A stretch of DNA of 46,608 bases from Acetofilamentum sp. GTDB lineage: Bacteria > Bacteroidota > Bacteroidia > Bacteroidales > DYOH01. The DNA lies in NCBI GenBank assembly GCA_020720625.1, contig DYOH01000017.1:1-46608 (forward strand), given 5' to 3'. The notes under the pieces are model-generated. The model was not told the DNA's origin. It saw only the letters and a list, made by a program, of their open reading frames with translations, and ran no database searches. A program made the position numbers and the translations under genes. Shown here one piece after another: positions 23,463 to 32,779 of this stretch; position 1 is the first letter of the stretch, and each line of letters opens with the position of its first letter.

Positions 23463-26099
23463 TTATAAGGATGATAATATGATGTTTTTGGCTTTTTCAA
23501 TAGCCTTTTGCACGCCATTGGGGTTTTTACCGCCTGCGGTGGCAAAAAATGCTTGTCCGCCTCCGCTACCATCAATCTCTTTGGCGGCTTCACGGACGAT
23601 ATTTCCGGCATTTAGTTTGTTGATATTCACAAGATTATCGCTAAGCATAATGCTCAGGTTTGCCTTGCCACTGTCGGTAACACCCGCAATAAAGGCTAAA
23701 TTATCTATTTCGCCTTTAAGTTGGAAGGCAATGTCTTTAATATCGGCCACACTAAGGGAGTCGGAACTAACAGTGATAAAATTAACTCCTTTGTGTTCTT
23801 CTACTTGCTTTAGAAAATCTTTTTTGGCCATCATGGTTTTTAATTTTCTAAAATCGTCGAGTTGCTTTTGCAGTTTGGCGTTTTCTTCCATCAGCTTATC
23901 AACACTCTCAACAGCACTTTTAGTGGCTTTAAGTTTTTCTTCGATAGAAGAAAGCATATCCAGTCTTTGATAAATATAGTTTTCTGACTCAACCGATGTA
24001 ATCGCTTCTATACGACGAATGCCTGCCGCAATGGCGCTTTCTTTTAAAATTTTGAAAAAGCCAATTGTTCCTGTAGATTCTACGTGTATTCCGCCGCAGA
24101 ATTCAACCGAATCGCCAAATTGAATAACTCGCACAATATCACCGTATTTTTCGCCGAAAAGCGCCATAGCTCCCATTTCTTTTGCTTCGCTGATGGGCAC
24201 TTCCCTATGTTCGTGAAGCTGAATATTCTCGCGGATTTTTCGGTTTACAAATTCTTCTACTTTTCGAATTTCGTCGTTGCTCATTTTTTGAAAGTGAGAG
24301 AAGTCGAAACGCAAATGAGTAGGAGCTACCAATGAGCCTTTTTGCTCCACATGTTCGCCCAGAAATAGTCTTAAAGCCTGGTGCAAAAGGTGTGTAGCCG
24401 AGTGATTGGCGGCAGTAAGCGCCCTTTTGCGCGATTCAACTACAACATGTAACTTGGCATCAAGGTTTTGTGGCAATTTTTCGGTGTAATGCAATATCAA
24501 ATTATGTTCTTTTTGAGTATCGAAAATATCTACCTTAAAACCTTCGCACAGAATGTATCCGGTATCTCCAATTTGTCCGCCACTTTCGGCGTAGAATGGT
24601 GTGTAGTTAAACACCAATTGGAATACTTCCTTGTTTTTAACTCTTACTTTGCGATATTTTACCAGATTAACATCTGCTTCGAGGTGGTCGTAACCAATAA
24701 ATTGTTCAATATTATCCCAATCGTCTGTTACTTCGATCCAGTCTGATGCTTCTGTAGCCGCATCGGCTTTTGATGTTGCTCTTTGGTTATCCATGGCTTT
24801 ATCAAATTCGCGCTGTGAAACGATGAGTCCGTTTTCGCGGGCAATTAATTGTGTTAGATCCAAGGGGAAACCATAAGAGTCGTAGAGTTTAAAAGCATCT
24901 TTACCGTTAATAACCTGATAATTATTGGTTTTACATTCGGTTATTATACCGTCTAAAATTTGAATGCCTTTTTCGAGGGTTCTTAAAAATCCGGTTTCCT
25001 CTTCGAAAATAACGGCATGAACTAGTTTTTCCTGTTTTAGGAGTTCCGGATATGCATCGCCCATTTGTTTAACCAAAGATGGAACTAATAAATATATAAA
25101 GGGGTCTTTTTGGTTTAGGAAAGTGTATGCATATCTAACGGCACGACGTAAAATACGGCGAATAACGTATCCGGCTTTGTTGTTGCTGGGAACCTGACCG
25201 TCGGCAATAGAAAATGCAACAGCTCTGAGATGGTCTGCAATTACGCGCATGGCCACATCTGTTTCTTTTTTCTCACCATAGAAATTTCCGCTTAATCTGG
25301 CAATTTCTTGAATGAGTGGTTGAAAAACATCGGTATCGTAGTTCGATTTTTTACCTTGTGTAACCATGGCTAATCTTTCAAAGCCCATTCCTGTATCTAC
25401 ATGTTTATCAGGTAGTAATTCCAATGATTTGTCTTGTTTTCTATTGAATTGGATAAAAACAAGGTTCCAAATTTCAATTACTTGCGGATGATCTTTGTTT
25501 ACCAATTCAGCACCGCTAATTTTTTGTCTTTCGGCATCATCTCTAATGTCTACATGAATTTCTGAACATGGTCCGCAGGGTCCGGTATCGCCCATTTCCC
25601 AAAAATTATCCTTTTTTGAACCCATTAGAATGCGTTCTTTTGGTAAATGTTTCGACCAAAGGTCAATAGCTTCGTCGTCGCGTTCGAGTTTGTCGTCTTG
25701 GCTTCCTTCGAATACTGTGGAATACAAGCGATTTTTGTCAATTTTAAGCACATTTGTCAGATAATCCCAGGCCCAGTCTATAGATTCTTGTTTAAAGTAA
25801 TCGCCAAACGACCAGTTGCCGAGCATTTCGAACATCGTATGGTGGTAAGTATCATGTCCAACTTCTTCTAAATCGTTGTGTTTACCCGACACACGAAGGC
25901 ATTTTTGAGAATCGGCTATTCTTTTTTCTTTTGCAGCCGTGTTACCCAAAAAAATGTCTTTAAACTGATTCATACCGGCATTGGTAAACATCAAAGTTGG
26001 GTCGTCTTTGATAACCATGGGAGCAGAGGCTACTATTTTATGTTGTTTAGAAATAAAGTAATCTAAAAATGATTGGCGTAATTCTTTGGAATTTATCAT
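23463..26099 (-). CDS. alaS: Alanine-tRNA ligase
   Basis: Charges tRNA-Ala and edits mischarged Ser/Gly. The class II catalytic core begins right at the N-terminus (SFLDYFISKQHKIVASAPMV, FTNAGMNQFKDIFLG). The editing domain carries the zinc-site motifs HSATHLLHQAL and FCGGIHVESTG, and the C-terminal oligomerisation/C-Ala part ends with DGSGGGQAFFATAGGKN. The 878-aa length is normal. The frame extends to 26132, but ATG 26099 (MINSKELRQSFLDYF) is the family start. It is monocistronic with a strong terminator. Nothing unusual is seen. Confidence 0.95.
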   Translation of the reverse strand: MINSKELRQSFLDYFISKQHKIVASAPMVIKDDPTLMFTNAGMNQFKDIFLGNTAAKEKRIADSQKCLRVSGKHNDLEEVGHDTYHHTMFEMLGNWSFGDYFKQESIDWAWDYLTNVLKIDKNRLYSTVFEGSQDDKLERDDEAIDLWSKHLPKERILMGSKKDNFWEMGDTGPCGPCSEIHVDIRDDAERQKISGAELVNKDHPQVIEIWNLVFIQFNRKQDKSLELLPDKHVDTGMGFERLAMVTQGKKSNYDTDVFQPLIQEIARLSGNFYGEKKETDVAMRVIADHLRAVAFSIADGQVPSNNKAGYVIRRILRRAVRYAYTFLNQKDPFIYLLVPSLVKQMGDAYPELLKQEKLVHAVIFEEETGFLRTLEKGIQILDGIITECKTNNYQVINGKDAFKLYDSYGFPLDLTQLIARENGLIVSQREFDKAMDNQRATSKADAATEASDWIEVTDDWDNIEQFIGYDHLEADVNLVKYRKVRVKNKEVFQLVFNYTPFYAESGGQIGDTGYILCEGFKVDIFDTQKEHNLILHYTEKLPQNLDAKLHVVVESRKRALTAANHSATHLLHQALRLFLGEHVEQKGSLVAPTHLRFDFSHFQKMSNDEIRKVEEFVNRKIRENIQLHEHREVPISEAKEMGAMALFGEKYGDIVRVIQFGDSVEFCGGIHVESTGTIGFFKILKESAIAAGIRRIEAITSVESENYIYQRLDMLSSIEEKLKATKSAVESVDKLMEENAKLQKQLDDFRKLKTMMAKKDFLKQVEEHKGVNFITVSSDSLSVADIKDIAFQLKGEIDNLAFIAGVTDSGKANLSIMLSDNLVNINKLNAGNIVREAAKEIDGSGGGQAFFATAGGKNPNGVQKAIEKAKNIILSSL

Positions 26100-26409
26100 A
26101 TTATATTTTTTTTTGAACTTTTTAGATAGCAAAAATAATCCGAATTTGCCATATACTCAACACATTTGTTCGCTTTTTGAAAAAAAAATAATCTTTTAGC
26201 AATAAATCTTATTCACAATTTATTCTTTTTGAGTTCAAATAAAAAAAGATATCGCGTAATTGGTTTATTTATTCTTGTTAAAGTACTGGAATATTGATGT
26301 TTAGTAAAGTAGAAAAAAATATTTAAAATAAGTAGTAGGGTCGGTAGGGTTTGAAACGGTTTAATGTAAAATGAAATTATTTACAATGATTAACTTAAAA
26401 ATGAATATT

Positions 26410-27267
26410 ATGAAAAATCGAATTTTTAAATCCCTGGTTTTGTTTGTGTCATTTTCTTTATTAATGGCTGCTTGTAATCCTGATGAAGATGTAGTGATTA
26501 CGAAAGATGAAATTTCAATGATTCAGAGTGATAATTACGAAGAAGCTTTGCTCGATGATGTGGACGAAAGCACTGATGCTATTGTTTATGACCTAGACCA
26601 GAATGATTATGAACAAACAAGTTTAAAATCGACCGTTTGTTACACAGTTACTGTAGATAAACCCGATTCAACACGCTTTCCGAAAACTATAACGGTTGAT
26701 TACGGCGATGGTTGTAGTGTAGTGATTGATGGTGATACAATTACCAAAAGCGGTGTAATTACTATCGTGATTACCGGAAGGTACTCATCGGCAGGAGCTT
26801 CACGCACAGTTACTTACACTAACTTTTTTGTGAATGGAATTCAATTCGAAGGCACACGTACTCAAACATCTTTGGGCGTTGATGAAAATTTAAATTACAG
26901 TTGGACTGTAACTTTGATTAACGGACGAATGATTTTTCCTGATGGCACAACTGTTGTTCGCGAAGTATCTAAAACGCGCACTTTGGTAACGAACAAAACT
27001 ATGGTTAGAGTAGACGATTATTGGTTAACTACCGGTACAACAAGTGGAATAAATTACCTCGGCGAAAGTTTTTTGAAAGAAATTGTTGATCCACTTCGTA
27101 AGAATTATACTTGCAGATTCATTGTTAGCGGTTCCATGGAGATTACTCGCAACGACTTGGTTTACACTATTGATTTTGGCAATGGCACTTGCGATAGAGC
27201 GGCTACGATTACCAGAGATGGCGAAACTGTGAATATTACCTTACCCTGGAATCATAATATTGAATAA
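26410..27267 (+). CDS. Lipoprotein of unknown function
   Basis: Predicted lipoprotein: MKNRIFKSLVLFVSFSLLMAAC has a lipobox (LMAAC) followed by Asn-Pro-Asp-Glu-Asp, an acidic stretch typical of outer-membrane or surface lipoproteins in Bacteroidota. The mature part (about 260 aa) is beta-rich with paired motifs: ITVDYGDGCSVV and YTIDFGNGTCDRAATITRDG have the same D-x-G-(D/N)-G-x-C pattern, suggesting two related strands or a pseudo-repeat. Function is unknown. The frame opens at 26371 with several Met; 26410 is chosen because it begins the signal peptide. Monocistronic. Confidence 0.7.
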   Translation: MKNRIFKSLVLFVSFSLLMAACNPDEDVVITKDEISMIQSDNYEEALLDDVDESTDAIVYDLDQNDYEQTSLKSTVCYTVTVDKPDSTRFPKTITVDYGDGCSVVIDGDTITKSGVITIVITGRYSSAGASRTVTYTNFFVNGIQFEGTRTQTSLGVDENLNYSWTVTLINGRMIFPDGTTVVREVSKTRTLVTNKTMVRVDDYWLTTGTTSGINYLGESFLKEIVDPLRKNYTCRFIVSGSMEITRNDLVYTIDFGNGTCDRAATITRDGETVNITLPWNHNIE

Positions 27268-27305
27268 TGGATTCGTGTTAGTTCTCTTAGATAATATCAT
27301 GATAT

Positions 27306-27332
27306 GCCGGCCAAATGTGGCCGGTTTTTTTT
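27306..27332 (+). terminator. Intrinsic terminator after 26410 lipoprotein gene
   Basis: CCGGCC (27307-27312) pairs with GGCCGG (27319-27324), extended inward by an A-T pair, and is followed by eight T. Confidence 0.9.
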
Positions 27333-27884
27333 GTTTGATTTGAACCTGAAATATTGTTAAGCCGAGCTATTTTTGTTGATTGCATTGTACTGTTTTTATT
27401 GTTGGCTGTTGTGGAAAGGGCTTTTCTTGTAACGAATGTTTAATTAGCCTGCCCCTTCGAGAATTGGTATAGGCTAAGATAATTCTGGGGCATATTGTGC
27501 AAAGTTGTTTTGTATGCCTTGATAGCGGGCAACTATATAACCTGTAGTCATTTTTTTAATAATTCTATCGTTTAGTTCGTCAAAAGATTTTGCTTTTGTA
27601 GAAAATATTTTTGCAGGCTCTTGCCTGCTTTTTTTAGAACTTTATGCGCGTAGTTGCCTGATTAGCGTCAGCCTATAAGACAACTGTCTGAGCCGAAGTC
27701 AGGAAAAAGTTAATTATCCAGCTTGCGCTGTCCTTGCTTTAAAACTTTGAAAGTATTTCTTTCTCGCTTTGCCCTGTAAAATATTCTATATCTTACCTCC
27801 ATCAAAAGTTGCATTTATTAGTTGAATTTAGGTACTTTTTTTTATAAATTGAAGGGATGTGTAATAATAAATAGGTTTATTAGA
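27333..27884. other. Gene-poor region with short decayed-looking frames
   Basis: No complete gene is visible. On the minus strand two short protein-like stretches appear. One is a 30-codon ATG frame near 27711-27803 (MEVRYRIFYRAKRER and so on). The other is an ATG-less frame, 27474-27661, containing KSFDELNDRIIKKMTTGYIV and ending at a TAG. They may be remnants of a lost gene or mobile element. The region also holds an orphan plus-strand terminator (27613-27635). Confidence 0.3.
27613..27635 (+). terminator. Orphan intrinsic terminator
   Basis: GCAGGC (27613-27618), TCTT loop, GCCTGC (27623-27628), then seven T. There is no plus-strand gene between the previous terminator (27332) and this one. 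Either an unannotated small RNA ends here or this is a remnant. A TATTTTTG -7-like element at 27368-27375 could start such a transcript, but no -33 element is at the usual spacing. Confidence 0.6.
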
Positions 27885-27985
27885 CTGCATTTTGCATAAA
27901 CATTACAAGATAGGAATCTAAATTGGATAAATTCCGACCAAATTTTTTGAACTGCGAAGTCATCTCGCTGGCAAATTTTGGGGAT
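27885..27985 (+). repeat. Dispersed repeat, probable copy D
   Basis: Contains CTGCATT, then GCATAAA, GCGAAG and AAATTTTGGGG in the order of copies A-C. The distance from GCGAAG (27954) to TTGGGG (27978) is 24 bases, as in copies A and C. CCAAATTT (27938-27945) pairs with AAATTTTGG (27973-27981) with one bulge. The left and right parts are more diverged, so this copy is less certain. Confidence 0.4.
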
Positions 27986-28057
27986 TTTTTTATTAAAGGC
28001 GATTTGGAACTTTAAAATTCGACTCGGTAAAAGAAATTTTATAAAAAATATCCAAAT

Positions 28058-30580
28058 TTAGAACACCAAATGGAGAAAAACTGTTGGCGTAAATGGAACT
28101 GCTTCAGAATACAACACAAAAGATGTAAGTTTATTTCGGGGAACTCTGCTAAAGTTTTCGTATTTAATGTTTTTGTAATTCGTTAAGTTTAAAATACTGG
28201 CACCAAGTTCCATTTTCCAAAGGGGTTTTGATATTCTGTATATCAAGCTAATATCCAGTCTATTGTATTTATTATCATCAAAACTATCAATAATCAGCGG
28301 GCTAGGATCCGGAAATCCCGAGCCCCAAACATAATTAATACCGGGATAAAATGGATGCAAATCTAGCAGAGCTGCTAATTTTATTTCATGCCGTTGGTCG
28401 TGAAAAGCTCTTCGCCAGTAATCATCCTGAAAATAGGGGAAATGCTCTTGGGTATAACTGAGTGTATATGAAATCCAGGCAGAGCTTCCTCTGTAATTTT
28501 TTTTCAGATACAAGTCCATACCATAAGCTCTTGATTTGCCCTCAGCATGCAATTCATTATTATTTATCATCAAGTATCTTGAATGTCCTTCGGTGTTTTT
28601 TAGAAAGAATTCGTTAAGAATCTGAAAGCCATTTTTTTCGAATTTTGAACCAAAAACCAGATGTCGTGAGCTTAGCATGGGCACGTTTTCTAAATCTGCC
28701 AGCATCCATTGGTAATAAACATTGCCTAGTGCATTAATTATTTCGTTTTCTTGCAGAATTTGTGAATAAATTCCCCCCGATAAATTGAAACTAAAGTGTT
28801 TTATTTGGTAACTTAAAGAAATTCTGGGCATCCAAAAGTCTTTCTGAACCGAAAAAACATAGCTTGTTCTAAGTCCTGTTTCTATTTGTAAAGAGCTGTC
28901 AATATTAAATTTATGTGTAAAATGAAGAGAAAATTGGTTTGCTTTTTGCGAAGAATCAGTTTGAAAGCTCTGGGCTTTGATTTCGGCCTCGTAGTTTGTT
29001 GTATGGGTATTAAATTCAGCCCCCCAAATCCATTGCGAATTTTTGTCGAACTGAGTAGTATTTAAATAACTAATGCTTTGTTCTTGTAGTTGAGTATTCA
29101 GCGAAATATAGTTATCAAGGATTGTTTTGTTTAGTTTGGGGCGTTTAAAAATAATGCTATCTGTTTTTGTTCGATTTAAGTTCGACTGTGTGATTAAAAA
29201 TTGATGTTCATTACCATTTTTATCCGTTTGTCGGAAAAAGAGAGAACCAGCTTTTTGTTTGTTTATCGTTTGTTGATTTTTAATCAATAAATAATTTTTT
29301 TGTTCCTCATTTAAACGAAAATCAAAAACATCGTTACTTGAATAAAAACTGGCATAATAATTATTTTTCTCGTTTGTTTTTCCGGCAATTCTCAGATTGC
29401 AGTCCCTAAATCGATAGTCCGGATATATTATAGCATCGGCAATGGAAGAATATCTATCGGAATTATAAAATATATCCGAAATTTTTTGGGGTTCATATAA
29501 ATCAAAATAAGTAGTTCTTGCAGCAAGACTAAGATTAATATTTTTTGCCAGCGGAAACGAATATAATCCAGTAAGCGTATTATTATTGATATTTAGTTTA
29601 ATATCATGATTTTTGTTATTTCCGGTGTTTCCAGTAATATTTACTATTCCGCCCACAGCATTTCCATATTTGGCCGGATAGGCAGCTTTAATTATTTGCA
29701 TATCTTTCACCAAAAATGGATTTACTGCACTTATATTATCGTTGAAATTATAATTTCCGAAAACCCTGAAACCATCGAATTTTAGCGTACTTTGGCTTTT
29801 GTAGTTTCCCCAAATAATAAGGTCCGACGAATACTCGCCAGAAGCTAAAATTCCAGGTTGAAGGCGCAAAAGATTGAAAATGGCATTATCCCCATTTCCT
29901 GGTAAATAATTGGCCACTTGTGGATTAATTCTAATTACATTCGATTTGCTACCACTTTCAGTATTGTAATCAATTAACTTTAGATTAATTTGTACCTCGT
30001 CAACAAGTTGCATGGCAGGAATTAAAAAAAAATTCACATGGCAGGGAATCCAAATTGTAGTGTCAAAAGCTAAATAGCCTAAATATTGCACCTTAATTCT
30101 AAAAATGCTGTCTAAATCAGATACAAAAGAAAAATATCCGTTTTCTGTGGATAAAACTTGTTGATTATTAATTTTTAAGGCTGCAAATGGGAGAGATTCT
30201 TTGCTTATAGAATCGAAAATAGTTCCTTCTAATCTGTAAGCGGATTTTACAATCTCAGGTATTTTTTTTTCGTAAATTAAAAATACTTTTCCACTTTGCT
30301 CAAAGGTAAGCGATGTAGCTTTTAAAATCTCTGTCAAGGCAGTTGGAATATCCTTAGATGTTTTGTTTAAAGTAATTAAATATTCACTAACTTCTGCGTG
30401 ATTAAATGAGAATTCCACTTGGTAATTGTCTCGTAATTCGAACAATACCAAATGCAGAGGTTTATTAAAGGCAGAAACCACAACACCTTGTGAAAAAGAA
30501 TATTGTGGCAATAAACCAGTAATTAAACCTATGATAATGAAAAGAAACTTTTTATGGTGATTCAAATATTTGATATTCAT
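28058..30580 (-). CDS. FecA-like TonB-dependent receptor with STN domain
   Basis: Outer-membrane receptor of 840 aa. The signal peptide (about 1-31) is followed by an STN signalling domain (about 36-105, VVVSAFNKPLHLVLFELRDN, then KVFLIYEK), a carboxypeptidase-regulatory-like domain (about 115-195, GTIFDSISKESLPFAALKIN), a plug (about 210-320, ending KYGNAVGGIVNITG) and a beta-barrel. The STN domain is what lets such receptors signal through a FecR anti-sigma factor, and genes for FecR and an ECF sigma factor lie immediately upstream; the start overlaps fecR by 29 bp. There is no SusD-like partner, so a complex-glycan role is less likely. The substrate is unknown. Confidence 0.85.
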   Translation of the reverse strand: MNIKYLNHHKKFLFIIIGLITGLLPQYSFSQGVVVSAFNKPLHLVLFELRDNYQVEFSFNHAEVSEYLITLNKTSKDIPTALTEILKATSLTFEQSGKVFLIYEKKIPEIVKSAYRLEGTIFDSISKESLPFAALKINNQQVLSTENGYFSFVSDLDSIFRIKVQYLGYLAFDTTIWIPCHVNFFLIPAMQLVDEVQINLKLIDYNTESGSKSNVIRINPQVANYLPGNGDNAIFNLLRLQPGILASGEYSSDLIIWGNYKSQSTLKFDGFRVFGNYNFNDNISAVNPFLVKDMQIIKAAYPAKYGNAVGGIVNITGNTGNNKNHDIKLNINNNTLTGLYSFPLAKNINLSLAARTTYFDLYEPQKISDIFYNSDRYSSIADAIIYPDYRFRDCNLRIAGKTNEKNNYYASFYSSNDVFDFRLNEEQKNYLLIKNQQTINKQKAGSLFFRQTDKNGNEHQFLITQSNLNRTKTDSIIFKRPKLNKTILDNYISLNTQLQEQSISYLNTTQFDKNSQWIWGAEFNTHTTNYEAEIKAQSFQTDSSQKANQFSLHFTHKFNIDSSLQIETGLRTSYVFSVQKDFWMPRISLSYQIKHFSFNLSGGIYSQILQENEIINALGNVYYQWMLADLENVPMLSSRHLVFGSKFEKNGFQILNEFFLKNTEGHSRYLMINNNELHAEGKSRAYGMDLYLKKNYRGSSAWISYTLSYTQEHFPYFQDDYWRRAFHDQRHEIKLAALLDLHPFYPGINYVWGSGFPDPSPLIIDSFDDNKYNRLDISLIYRISKPLWKMELGASILNLTNYKNIKYENFSRVPRNKLTSFVLYSEAVPFTPTVFLHLVF

Positions 30581-31406
30581 TTGGGTTAACTTGTTTATAC
30601 GTTAAACCTAAAGGTTTACAAACGATGTTTATAACGAATTGCGGATTTTGCAATTTATCGAAATTTCCCGAATAGTTAATATTTAGCTTTTCCGGTACAT
30701 CAATTTTTATTCCATATTGCCGTTCAATCTCTTGAAAAACCTGATAAATTGATTGATTTTCGAAGGCAAACTTATTTTCAATCCAGGCATTTACAGACTT
30801 TTCTGTTACCGTATTTGTCGTAGAAATAAGTGTATTGTTTTGTAAATAAGCTTGTTGCCCTTTGCTTATTTGTATTTTTTGCTCATTGTTCATTACAGCG
30901 CTTATTTGTACTTTTCCGCTAAAGCAGCTTACTAAATATTGATTTTCTCTTGCATAAATAGTGAAAGTGGTTCCAAGAACAGTGGTTTTAGCATTTTCGG
31001 AAATTACTTCAAATTTTTCGCCTTTTTTTACTTCGAAATAAGCTTCTCCTTCGAGTTTAACTGTTCTATTGGCAAACCACCAGTAAGGTTTGTAGCTAAG
31101 AGTGGTTTGAGCGTTTAAGGTAACTTTCGATTCATCGGGCAAAGGAATTGTTTTTCGTTGCGAAACCGGAACGTTTATTGTTGTTTTATAAGTACTTAGA
31201 AAGGCTAATAATCCAAAAATCAGCGAAATTCCGGCCGCCGCAGCATACCATTGAACTTGCGGTATGAAAAGATGTTTGGCTTTAGGTTGTTGCATCAAAG
31301 GTTGCATTTTTGCCCAAACATCTTCTTTCGAAGTAGTCCATTCTATTTGGCCTTTAGTTTCCATCATTTTGTTTAAATCTTTATCTTTTTTAGAATTATC
31401 GGTCAT
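30552..31406 (-). CDS. FecR-family anti-sigma factor
   Basis: Inner-membrane anti-sigma/signal-transfer protein, 284 aa. A short cytoplasmic N-terminal part (about 1-49) would bind the ECF sigma factor, followed by one membrane segment (about 50-71). The periplasmic FecR domain has ISVPQRKTI-like VPVSQRKTIPLPDESKVTLN, LEGEAYFEVKKG and TTVLGTTFTI. The C-terminal DUF4974-like domain has NKFAFENQSIYQVFQEIERQYG and KPLGLTYK. The FecR domain contacts the STN domain of the receptor. The gene overlaps the sigma factor by 4 bp upstream and the receptor by 29 bp downstream, so the three form one operon. Confidence 0.92.
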   Translation of the reverse strand: MTDNSKKDKDLNKMMETKGQIEWTTSKEDVWAKMQPLMQQPKAKHLFIPQVQWYAAAAGISLIFGLLAFLSTYKTTINVPVSQRKTIPLPDESKVTLNAQTTLSYKPYWWFANRTVKLEGEAYFEVKKGEKFEVISENAKTTVLGTTFTIYARENQYLVSCFSGKVQISAVMNNEQKIQISKGQQAYLQNNTLISTTNTVTEKSVNAWIENKFAFENQSIYQVFQEIERQYGIKIDVPEKLNINYSGNFDKLQNPQFVINIVCKPLGLTYKQVNPNEYQIFESP

Positions 31407-31891
31407 CTTTCTTTTAGTTTCAAATTTAAAAATGCCAATGTTTTGCTCATTCTTTTCTCTACTGCTTTAATGCTGATATTTAGTCTATTGGCAATATCGC
31501 TGTAGGTAAGTTCATCAATTCGGCTCATTAAAAATGTAGTTCTTTGTTCTTCTGGTAATTGCGTAAGCGCAATTTCATATTTCATTTTAAGTTCGTTATA
31601 TTCAGTTTCGTTTTCCGTGTGTTGTTCGTTCCAGCTCCATTTAATGGAGTCTAAGTATTTTTGAGCTGTTTTGCCTTTTCTGTAGTTGTCTACAAAAATA
31701 TTTCCGGCCAATTTGTAAAGAAAACTCAGATTTTTTTTTTCTTCGAAATCGGTATTCTTTTGCCAAAGTGTCATAAAAGCTTCCTGAGCAATATCGGTTG
31801 CCTCGTCGGTATTGCCATTTCGATAATAAACATAGCTCCTGATGGAATCAAAGTATTTATCGAACAAGTATTTAAAATCTTTTTCTGTCAA
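31403..31891 (-). CDS. ECF RNA polymerase sigma factor (FecI-like)
   Basis: Alternative sigma factor, 162 aa, with region 2 (FDKYFDSIRSYVYYRNGNTD, then EATDIAQEAFMTLW) and region 4 (LPEEQRTTFLMSRIDELTYSDIANRLNISIKAVEKRMSK). It belongs to the group paired with FecR in Bacteroidota. The start codon is TTG at 31891: the frame upstream has no ATG or GTG before a stop, and the next ATG lies inside region 2, so a non-ATG start is required. It is followed directly by fecR (4-bp overlap) and the STN receptor. Likely targets are its own operon and perhaps others not in the window. Confidence 0.9.
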   Translation of the reverse strand: MTEKDFKYLFDKYFDSIRSYVYYRNGNTDEATDIAQEAFMTLWQKNTDFEEKKNLSFLYKLAGNIFVDNYRKGKTAQKYLDSIKWSWNEQHTENETEYNELKMKYEIALTQLPEEQRTTFLMSRIDELTYSDIANRLNISIKAVEKRMSKTLAFLNLKLKER

Positions 31892-31977
31892 GTTGATCGT
31901 ATTGATTATTTTGATTCATGCTTTATACTCTATAACCGTTAAGAAATGCTTATACCCTACTTAAAAATATAAGTATT

Positions 31978-32754
31978 TTATAACACTATTGTCCCTGTAA
32001 ATACTTTTTCTGCTGGCCCAATTAGCCAAATGTTTGAAAAAGAATTGTTTGTAGTTTCAAATTTTACTTTTAAATCCCCTCCCAGCGCCTTTACATTTAT
32101 TTGGGTAAGCCTAATTTTTCCAGAAATGTAAGCGGCAATGGCCGAGGCCACAATTCCGGTTCCACAAGCCAAAGTTTCGTTTTCTACGCCTCTTTCGTAG
32201 GTGCGAACCGATAATTCTTTGTCATTTACATGCACAAAATTTATATTTGTACCGCCACGCGCCTTAAAAAGTGGGCTGAATCTGATTTGTTTTCCTTCCG
32301 TATAAACATTCGTTTGGTTTAAATTTTCGGTAAATTTAATATAGTGTGGTGCCCCTGTATTCAAAAACAAGTTGTTTTCGATGGTTTCAGAATCATTTAC
32401 ATCGTTCATTTTTAAACTGATAAGTTCTGCATTTATTTCGGCCTCGTGAACACCATCCGGAGCAAGAAAAACAGTTTTTTGGTTGATAATGCCTAATTCG
32501 TTTGCAAAACGGATAATACATCGGCCACCGTTCCCGCACATCATTCCTTCCGAACCGTCCGGATTAAAGTATCGCATAAAAAAGTCGTATTGCTCATGGT
32601 TTTCGAGCAACATCAGACCATCAGAGCCAATGCCAAAATGTCGATGGCAGAGAAATGCGATTTGTGAGGTATTAAGATTTATGTCTTGTTTGCGGTTGTC
32701 AATCAGTATAAAATCGTTTCCAGCTCCGTGATATTTCGAAAATTGTAAAGTCAT
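31978..32754 (-). CDS. dapF: Diaminopimelate epimerase
   Basis: Converts LL- to meso-diaminopimelate for lysine and peptidoglycan synthesis; cytosolic. It starts MTLQFSKYHGAGNDFILID, has the first catalytic cysteine in MCGNGGRCIIRFANE and the second in NETLACGTGIVASAIAA. The 258-aa length fits the family. It follows gldG by 25 bases on the same strand, so it is probably the third gene of a gldF-gldG-dapF unit, an association of convenience with no functional link known to me. Confidence 0.95.
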   Translation of the reverse strand: MTLQFSKYHGAGNDFILIDNRKQDINLNTSQIAFLCHRHFGIGSDGLMLLENHEQYDFFMRYFNPDGSEGMMCGNGGRCIIRFANELGIINQKTVFLAPDGVHEAEINAELISLKMNDVNDSETIENNLFLNTGAPHYIKFTENLNQTNVYTEGKQIRFSPLFKARGGTNINFVHVNDKELSVRTYERGVENETLACGTGIVASAIAAYISGKIRLTQINVKALGGDLKVKFETTNNSFSNIWLIGPAEKVFTGTIVL

Positions 32755-32779
32755 GATAGATTATTAATTGTCTGAATTA

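Noticed and set aside
23463-26099. Several plus-strand open frames of 60-170 codons inside alaS, including one at 23452-23970
   Set aside because: They are antisense shadows of a well-conserved housekeeping gene with no family resemblance, signal or spacing of their own.
26207-26250. Further copy of the dispersed repeat (TTATTCACAATTTATT, then TTTTTGAG)
   Set aside because: Only the AT-rich left block matches; GTGAAG and TTGGGG are absent. It may be chance.
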